64,000 nt of DNA, taken from positions 21,705,001-21,769,000 of the forward strand of contig OX419755.1 of the NCBI GenBank assembly GCA_948567375.1, read 5' to 3'. The position numbers were made by a program, and so were the translations under genes. The notes below the pieces were generated by a model. That model searched no databases, had not been told where the DNA came from, and was given only the letters and a program-made list of their open reading frames with translations. The stretch is from Lunularia cruciata (Eukaryota > Streptophyta > Marchantiopsida > Lunulariales > Lunulariaceae). This document shows positions 55,600 through 64,000 of this stretch, piece by piece (the first letter of the stretch is position 1; each line of letters opens with the position of its first letter).

Positions 55600-57157
55600 A
55601 GTTTGCTTCACTTGCAAGGTATGATATTTGATTGTGATTGAGGATTATGGTTGATTTTGGAAGTTGGAGAATTACACATCCCTGCAACTAACAAAGGAAT
55701 TAGGTATTCATATCAAGCTAGTAATTACAAGTAGATTGATGATGGTAGATGGTAGAAAGGATTCTACATTCTATACCTCACATCCTATTACGTTCAATAT
55801 TTGAAAGGACTATTTGGAGTGCATGAGGTTTATAGTGGCACCTCTACATTATGATATCATTCTAGGTTTGCCTTGGCTTCAATGTCATAACGTTTAATTT
55901 GATTGGACCCACAATGAAAAATTCATGTACAACACCAAGGTAAGAATATTTGATTAGGTTGTGCTTGAATTTGTTGTAAGACACATAAGAATAGTCAATC
56001 CCAAGATGGGAAGTTTGTTAATAAAGCAACCATAGGGTAAACTTTAGAGGAAGATATTTCTTTTTGTATGGTATAGAATAAGTTAATTGCACATAGAGAA
56101 TCTGATGAGGGCCAAAAGTCTCATCAAGCAATGGTTGATCAAATAGTTCAAGAGTTTGTAAATGTATTTTTGGATGATCTGCAAAAGGGGTTACCCTCCA
56201 ATTGTGGTGTATCCTTCAAAATTGAGTTATTGCTATGAATTACTCTAGTGAGTAGACCAATCTATCGGCTCTCACCAAAAGAGTTGAAAAGATTTGAGTA
56301 ACAATTATAGAGTTCTTGGAGAAGGATTTCATACAACATAATACATCTTGTTGGGGAACATTGGTACTATTATCCCAAAGAAGGATGGAGGACTTTGCTT
56401 TTGTATTGATTATTGTGGCTTCAATAAAAAAATGGTGAAGAATGCATATCACTTGCCTTGAATTGATGACTTGCTAGATCAATTGATTGGAGTACAATAC
56501 TTGTCCAAGTTGGGTCTTCAAGAAAACTATTAGAAAATTCTTATTGATAGAGAGGATGTGCAAAAGACTATCTTTTGCACAAGGTAGGGGCATTTTTTAA
56601 TAGATAATTGTACCTTTTGGGCTCATTAATACTCCTGCAATCTTCATGGATCATATGCATCTAGTGTTGGATGGGCTATTGGATCAATACTTGATGGTGT
56701 CTTTATTTTAATCCATAGCAAGATGGAGGCAAAACACATGAATCATGTGCAAGAAGATGTAAGACGACTACATCAATAGAACTGTTATTGCAAGAAATCA
56801 AAGTGTGTCTTTTGGAAAAAGGAAGTTACCTTCTTGGGTTATAAGGTGTCATCAAAGGAGATCAAGATGGAAGATAAGAAAATCAAGGCCATTACTAATT
56901 TGCCTACTCAAAAGAATATCAAAAAAGTGTGGGCATTTAATGGATTGGTAAGTTTTTACACATGGTTCATCCACTATTATGCTTGTATGACCACATCATT
57001 GACCAATCTCTTGGGGAAGACCTCAAGCTTTCAATGGACCACCAAGCACAAAGTAGCATTCCAAAAACTAAAGGATATGGCAATTATGACAATGTCATTT
57101 GACTCAAAAGTCCAAATCAAGTTTAGGACCGCTTTACAACAAGACTTCTTCTTTTAG
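55600..57157 (+). pseudogene. Protease and reverse transcriptase remnant of Gy-A copy 3
   Basis: Protease end near 55840-55900 (LHYDIILGLPWLQCHNV). Reverse transcriptase pieces include LPKEGWRT-like and FCIDYCGFNKKMVKN (about 56380-56440), a FIIPFGLINTPAIFM-like block (about 56605-56650) and VTFLGYKVSSKEIKM with KKVWAFNGLVSFYTWFI (56830-56970). The sequence jumps from QKLKDMAI straight to SFDSKVQIKFRTALQQD near 57080, skipping RNase H. Confidence 0.75.
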
Positions 57158-57279
57158 ATGATACAAGGTTGTCTTGCAATACATGAAAATGAATAAAACA
57201 CCTTCTCTTTCAAGGAAGACCTTCTATTCTATGAGAATTGGAACTATGTTTCAACTAGGTTGATCTACGACTTATGTGC

Positions 57280-58508
57280 CTTCAAAAAGCTTATGACTTA
57301 CCAATCATTGGTCACATAGGTGTGCACAAGACCTTGGGTAGCCTACAACACCAATGGTGGTGGCCCAACATAGCACAAGAGGTTTGAGAGTTTGTCCAAT
57401 CTTGTGAGAGCTACCAACGCAACAATACCAAAAACCAAAAATTAAGTAGACTCCTTCAAGCACTTCCCATCCCATCTGCTTGATAGGAACAAGTGAGCTT
57501 AGATCTCATCACATCCTTGCCCAAGACAAAGCAAGGTCATACAAAAATTGTGGTGTTTGTTGATAAGTTTAGTAAGAAAATCCATTTGGCACAACCTTTG
57601 ATAAAATGGATGCTCCAACATTGGTCTAGAACTACTTCAATAATGTTTTCAAGCATCATGAGATGCCTCATGTACTCATCTTCTATTGTGATCCTTGATT
57701 CATCAGAAAATTTTGGCAAACATTCTTCCAACTATTTGGTACCAAGTTTGCTATGTCCATGGCCTATCATCCTCAAACTGATGGACAAACCAAACATGCA
57801 AATTGCACCTTGGAAGATATGCTTCATGCCTTTGTCAATGTTCACCATACTAATTTGGACGAATGTCTTGTAGTTGTTGAGTTTGCATACAATAACTCCA
57901 AGCAAGCAAGAATCAAATTCTCTCTCTTCTTCCTTAACTTTGGCCAAGACTCACTTGTTCCAGATTCTCTTCTTGCTCTTCCCCAATCTCATGTCATTCA
58001 TACTTCCACTTTCTTGACCATAATATCAAAATCCGTACAACAAGCCAAATCTCATCTCCTTGTTGCTCAAAATTTTCAAAAATAATATATGGACCAACAT
58101 TATTGTGATCTCACTTTTCAACTCAATGATAAGGTCATGCTTTCTTTTAGTAACCTACCTCTCTCACTTGATATCCAATTTTGTAAACTTGCTCCTAATT
58201 TGAATAAGTTCATTTGATGTCTTCTAAATCTTCTTTTTTTGTTGCTTATTGACTTGCCTTGCCTTATCATATGCAAATCCACCCTATCTTTCATATTTCC
58301 AAGTTAAAACCCTTTGTTTCTAATCCATCTTCCTTTGCCTCTTGTGTCCAACCTCTTCCTCCACCCATCCCTATCAACAATCATGAGGAGTATGAAGTTG
58401 ATCATATCCTTATATGTTACCACATTAAATGTGTCCGCCAACAACATACCAAGTATAAAGTCTTACTTCAACATACTAAGTATAAAGGAAAAGGTATCCC
58501 CTTCATGA
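57280..58508 (+). pseudogene. Integrase and chromodomain-like tail of Gy-A copy 3
   Basis: Contains an H-H-C-C region (57300-57420), SLDLITSLPKTKQGHTKIVVF (first Asp), AYHPQTDGQTKHANCTLED (the Glu of TER replaced by Lys), VEFAYNN, QQAKSHLLVAQNFQK and then EEYEVDHILICYHIK, a chromodomain-like block. Frames break several times. The loss of the catalytic Glu alone would inactivate it. Confidence 0.8.
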
Positions 58509-58612
58509 TTTCACTTGGAGTCTCTTTCTCATCTCCACAATGCACAAATGGTCATTTAGGAGTTTGAAGCTTCCATAGTGACAAAGATATCACCAACTAA
58601 TGATGGGGAATA

Positions 58613-59091
58613 TGTAACAATATGGAGTTTACATACATGTTAGTTGAGACTAAAAAATTAGCAAATAGGCCAAATTAACCTAGAATTATAAAAATATTCT
58701 AGAAGTATCTAAGAAGCTACTTGGAACCTTTGAAGTATTGAGTAATGAGTATGCCAAGTGGTAATTTTTAAGAGAAAACTTTTTGGGAAACTTCCTTGCT
58801 AGCCTAGCTTGCATGCCAAGTAGGTAACTTCTAGAAAGAAACTTCTTGGGAAGCTTTCTAACTAGCTTAGCTTACACACCAAGTAGGCAGCTTATAGAAA
58901 GAAGCTTCCCAATTAGCTTAGTTTGCACTCTAAGCATATGGCTTCTAGGAAGCATCTTGAAAAGTTTCTCAAGAGCCTTGTATATTCACTATAAATACCA
59001 AAGCCCAAGCTCATGCTAGGCATTTAGAGTTTCTCTCATTCAAGAGGTCCCAGTGTGATCCATTCTCTATTTCTCTCCTTGGTCTTTTACA
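58613..59091 (+). repeat. 3' LTR of Gy-A copy 3
   Basis: TGTAACAATATGGAG to GGTCTTTTACA, 479 bp, preceded by GATGGGGAA (polypurine tract, about 58602-58610). It carries the same tandem block as the 5' LTR and differs at many positions, so the insertion is old. Confidence 0.9.
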
Positions 59092-62000
59092 TAGCCCAAG
59101 GAATGGATGAGTCAACTAAGAGAAAATGTAGCATATGCTAAAACTATTGCCACATCAAGGAAGACTAAAATCCTTTGGTCCAATTAGAAGGTAAGGATGC
59201 AAGGGTTGTATGATCATCTTGTGCCTACAACGATAGAAAATCTTTTGTTTCACACAATAACACTTGAAGAGGAAGAGGATCTATCCTCCAGCTTGATCAT
59301 ATATGTCTCCAAGATAGGCTTATCAACAACCCAAAATTGGAAAGAAAGTAATGATACCAAGAGAGCACAATTACTCAAAAATTCTATAGGTGCAATCTCC
59401 TCCATATATAGTGAGCCTACCCTTCTACACAAGATTGGTAGAGATATCTATCTACACTATCACACACTTAAATGTCCTTGGCCCAATGATATCACTGTAG
59501 ACTCCAATATCCACTTGTACCAAAGCTCTTAAATATGATAAGAAGGTAAAAAAGGAAGATTTGTGCAAAGTAAATCCATCAATTGATAAGCAATTCTTGA
59601 AGAGAGTACCAAATGCCACCTTCATATCTCCTAGTAGAGGAAAATCATCCACATGGAGAATATTTTCTATAAGGGCTATGTTTAAGCATGTGATAAAATC
59701 CTTGGATCCTAGTAGCACTCCAAGAATATGTAGTCCATCTATAGATATGATACACCTCTTGGAATTTGGAAGTGATGAAGAATACCTAAAGGGAACCATG
59801 TTCTACACTTTGACACCTTGACTCTCAAGCCTACAAAATGATGCTTGGTAATCACATGATAAAAGACCTACCTAATCTAATCCACAATGCACATGAGTGT
59901 GTGTATTTTTTGCCAATGAAAGAAATACACAACCTAACATTAACAAAGTAGTAGATAAAATAGCTCTAAAGTGAGCCATGGCAAATAAAGATCCTCTTAA
60001 ATTATCTCACTATCATGTATCAACAACAAACTCCAAGACTATGATACTCTCTTGTAAAAAATGGTGCTAGTAATAAAGGGAAGAAAGAGAGTCATATAAG
60101 GACCACACAAAAGAAATAAGACTTGCCAAGAATCCACCTACTTCCCTAAGCTCTCTAAAGATGAATGCACATGAGAACTCATTAAAGCATTCTCAACATC
60201 CACAAATAGAACAAACTCCTTTGGATGGATATCTAGAGTGCTCTAATGCCTAAAGATATAACCTCACAACCTTTGGGTGTAGCAACTCCAAATTGATGTA
60301 GATTAGGTTACTACCAAAAGTGAGAACAATGTAGAAGGATAATAAAATGGCTAACAAGCTACAAAAAGACCTCACCAATAGCAATTGCTATAATGCCTCA
60401 TATTTTTTTCCCCAAGAAGTCTACTAGCATCCAACACCTAACTAATTGATGTAGGAATATTTTTCCTTACTACTACTATAACTAATTGAAACAACTCAAT
60501 AAGACACCTACAATTATCATGTGTTTAAAAGAAATCTCTAATATGCTCATTTATCATCCTTGATAAGCCTCATCAAGAGAAGCATGGAGCAATGCACAAC
60601 ACTTGTGAAAAAAGTGATCTATCAAAATATAAAGGCTACTCTCAAGGTAATAACTTAAAACCTCTAATGGTACTCCTTCTTGTACCATATGATATAACGA
60701 AGCATAGTGAAGAGATAGTCTCATCAATGGAACTACTCATAGACAAAAGGTGAGAGGCTTAGGCTACTTTATTATACTCTCCAACCTATACCAATATCCT
60801 ACATTGTCATAATCAAGTGAAATTTTTGGCATATTATAGCTAAACATGTCTCTTGTAATGTGAAGTCCTAATAGACTCCTCTTGTAGTGTAGCCCAAATC
60901 TTCCATTGGAATCTGTGAAATCTAATAGACACTTCTTTATGTTCCATATGCTCTCTTCTAATGTAACAAAGATACAATTGAGGGAGTGAGAGAGAATAAG
61001 AACCATTCTAACTCATCCAAAGGATGATGTGCCAATCAATCAAGTGGTAGATAAAGTGCCTATATTCCCTCATCATGGAGTGTATGGTGTTGTACTTTAC
61101 TTTTCTCTCTTTGGGAACACATTTAGTACCTAGTTGTTGAGCTTATGGAAAAGAGGTTGTGTGTAGACCTATCACTAACAGTTTGAGCTCTATTATTTGC
61201 CCAACCACCAATTCCTTTTATCCTTGTTTCTATGTTCCTTCTATGGGGTAGAGGAATGACATGCAACATAACTTATCATCACAATATGCACCTTTTGGTC
61301 TATTGGTAATCAATTCCAATATAACCAAGAAGAAATTCACAATATACTTTTAAAAAAGGACCTAAGTGCAATGTTCACACACCAATGCAAGCTAATTGGA
61401 CATACAATCAAGCATGTAATCATGTAGAGGATCTAAACACAAGAAACTTAGCAAATTCTCCATGCTTTTGGTAAAAATATTCTTCAAAGCCTCCTTGCTC
61501 TATCCAAGAGTTGCTCTCAATATGTATTGCAAGTTTGCATCCAATCTATACTCCAAGTAGAGAAATTTTATATTTTTTGAAGAGGAAAATTTTGCAAGAC
61601 TCAAATAAGAATAAAATTTTATTTTATCACTTTGATTGAGATATTCTAGAACTCAATCGAAAGCCTGTAAAATAAGTTCTCTAATGATATAAATGAAGTT
61701 AAAATCTCACTGCTATAGCTCTCTTGACAAGGTCTCAAACTTGGCTAAATTTTTGTAGTTCCAACCTTAATTTCCAAACTCTAAGTGAGGCTCAAGTATT
61801 GATTTTTGTACAATTTCTAGCCAAAGGATTCATGTAAAACAATAAAGATAATTTAGAAAGCTACAATCCTTTCACTCCCAATTTCAAATTGGATATTTGA
61901 CATTCAATTGTAGTTGGATATACAATTATTACATTAAGCTTATAATAATATTTCCGATAGAGTTTATTGCACCATATCTCACTATCTATATACATTGAGC

Positions 62001-64000
62001 TAACAAAATCTTATAGAGTAGTTTTTTGTGCTCCTATCTAAATCTCTATAAAAAAATTTACTTAATCCAATCCCAATCTTTAGATATGGGTCAATTTCCA
62101 AATTGGGTTAACTTTTAAACCCTATAAACCCAAGTATACTTCATCCAAGACCTTCAATTCTCTATTTAAATATTCACATGAAACCTTTGCATGGAAATAC
62201 AAAACCTAACCACCAATAATATTGGAAAATTTCAAAGTCTGATTCAAACCAAAACTTGAGAAGTGATACCAAAATCCCAAACCTAATCATAATATATGTC
62301 TAAACACGTTGATTTCTAATGTTCCAATTTCAATTGATCAGATTGGATTTGAGAGTGACTCAAACTTAAAATTTCTTAAGCTCAACACAACCAACATTTT
62401 CTCTAATTTCCAACCTCATTGACAATCACAAAAGGCTATAATTTAACTCTTAAAAACCTACAATTTTTGTACTTGGGTATGATTTTGACACCCTTTCTTT
62501 AATTGATCATATCACACTTATAGTTTACTCAAATCCCTTGATTCTTAATTCAAAACCATAGCATTCCTACTCTTCTCTCCAAACACGGTCTTGTCTCCTC
62601 AAATACCTTTCTCTAATTGACTTAAATGTCAAAAACTCACAACTTTACATGTTGGTACTCAATTTCTTTGCACTTTTAGTCATTTCTCATTTTGATACAT
62701 GGACCCCGCAACTGCAACTTGAAGCCCTTGATAAAAAAAAATTACTTTTCTTCTACAAGAGTACATAAATTATCAAGTCCTAGATATGTCTATAAATAAG
62801 CATATGAAGGATAATAAGACCAAGTGTTTCTATCATTGGTGTCATAAACACAAGCTCAAAATGTACTACCATCCAAGCTTGAAAGTGATCATGATGCAAA
62901 ATCTGAAGCTTGGTGAGAGAAGGATTTGAGAGTGGTAAAAGGAGCAATGGAACATCTTTGGTTTAAACTCTTCTTTTGACATTCTACTACAACTTTCACT
63001 CTCCAATGTCCTTCTCCCATTCAAGACTCCTTAGACCAAAAACTATTCTCTCCCCCATCTATCAAGTCTCCACCACCTATATACATCAAATCCCTTGAAA
63101 ATAACAGGATCATCCATGTAGCCAATCACTTAAATGTACAAAAATTGCTCGCATGGCAATAGCTCAACCGCTGGATCTATTGTACAATCCATTCCAATAA
63201 TATGGAGATAAGCAATACTAAACTAATTTCTATTAGCTACAAAACCACAACATAAGAACATGGAAGCCTATGGAATATGCATGTATATAGAAAACTAGTC
63301 TCAAATACCTCAAACCCAAGCCGTTGGAGATGCTAACCATATAACTTGATCTATATTCCCAAAATTGTCAACAAAAAGATAGACAAAGTGTGTATTATTT
63401 AAAGTATCAACAATGTAGATGTGGTTGCTTGCCTCATGTGAACATCCCAAATGGTACAATGATAGTCCTTGTGTATCTTTCCCACATTGTCTTGCAAGGT
63501 AAAGAGTAAGTGATACACTAGGCATAGTGTATCTTGAGCTGCTCTAAGTGACCCTTATGTGATAATAATAAGAATAATGATAATAATACATGATTCCCTT
63601 CTCCATATCTCCACACACTTACAAAACCACAACCTCTTTCTTCACCCTCACATAAGTATATGTTAATTCTCAAAACATCATAAACTATAAACTCTGATAA
63701 GTTCCAATTCATCTCTCCATAGTTTTTAAACTACATTCCAATGAAACTAGAACATGAAAACCAAGAAATTATAATTGAAAACACCCAACTCATCACTCTA
63801 AATATGAATTAGTCACTCTAAATGCTAAAAGCACCTAAAGATTTTCATATCTTTATATTGAATTCTCCATAGTCTTCAATTTAGATATCAATGGAACACA
63901 AATTGGAAAAAAAAGAAAATTATCCATTCACTCATGCTTTATATGCTAGATTGAGACAATGCAATGTGACATAGAGAAGACAATTTAGTAATCTTCATCT
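59092..64000. other. Unassigned AT-rich right end of the window
   Basis: Plus-strand frames at 59197-59532 and 59561-59821 are long for this base composition (VNPSIDKQFLKRVPNATF, SRGKSSTWRIF) and nearly adjacent, with a frame change between. I do not recognise a family; a decayed transposon protein or old gene fragment is possible. From about 59830 on there is nothing above background. Confidence 0.35.

Larger units (their letters stand above)
53914..59091 (+). mobile_element. Gy-A copy 3: Ty3/gypsy chromovirus-like element with both LTRs, RNase H deleted
   Basis: Plus-strand copy with 5' LTR 53914-54385, primer site, gag relic (about 54700-55480, zinc knuckle at 55409-55450), protease (about 55600-55920), reverse transcriptase (about 56230-57070), integrase (57280-58100), chromodomain-like tail (58259-58508), polypurine tract and 3' LTR 58613-59091. 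The RNase H block present in copies 1 and 2 is missing. Possible degenerate 5-bp target duplication TAGCA/TAGCC. Many stops and frameshifts; the LTRs have diverged visibly. Confidence 0.88.

Noticed and set aside
1-64000. CRISPR arrays, bacterial operons, ribosome binding sites
   Set aside because: The sequence is eukaryotic: spliced gene, LTR elements, no spaced short repeats.

Overview
The window looks like a gene-poor, AT-rich stretch of a land-plant nuclear genome: stacked and decayed LTR retrotransposons, one spliced host gene with short GT-AG introns, CpG-poor relics, and tRNA-Met-type primer sites. A seed-free plant such as a moss is my guess, because the central element carries a DNMT3-type methyltransferase and an integrase with a PHD finger; the species cannot be fixed from the sequence.

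Layout. 1-3810 (minus): 5' part of a Ty3/gypsy chromovirus-like element (family Gy-A), inserted in 3811-4610 (minus), a CpG-depleted relic of a cytosine-methyltransferase gene. 4611-8560 (minus): a second gypsy family (Gy-B), decayed. 8561-10600: unassigned. About 10630-14335 (minus): a second, truncated Gy-A copy. 14336-30350: mostly structureless AT-rich DNA with a few islands (an acidic-repeat ORF near 20 kb, an organellar-type LSU rRNA fragment near 22.35 kb, an RT-linked domain relic at 25.2-25.7 kb). 30360-30500: a long imperfect hairpin. 31073-46049 (plus): a decayed Ty1/copia element, split by the most interesting object, a 9.7-kb element at 33614-43313. 47616-52029 (minus): an apparently intact six-exon host gene for the U6 snRNA phosphodiesterase USB1. 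53914-59091 (plus): a third Gy-A copy with both LTRs but no RNase H region. 59092-64000: unassigned.

The central element (called M here) encodes, in order, Gag with two zinc knuckles, an aspartic protease, a DNMT3-like C5-cytosine methyltransferase, reverse transcriptase, RNase H, a DDE integrase and a C4HC3 PHD finger. Gag-protease is in one frame; methyltransferase through PHD is in a second single frame, broken only by stop codons. All seven in-frame stops can be explained by C-to-T (or G-to-A) transitions, and the two 448-bp repeat copies differ at eight positions, all transitions. This is the pattern expected of a young insertion decaying by methylcytosine deamination. Its ends are unusual: a 448-bp repeat R1 lies at the left end, while the right end reads R2-R1-R2 (R2 = 108 bp). 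This split-direct-repeat layout is known from tyrosine-recombinase retrotransposons of the PAT/Ngaro type, yet M encodes a DDE integrase and is flanked by a short direct repeat. It may be a permuted insertion from a circular intermediate or a fixed feature of the family. A second, much older methyltransferase copy at 3811-4610 shows that the family has been resident for a long time.
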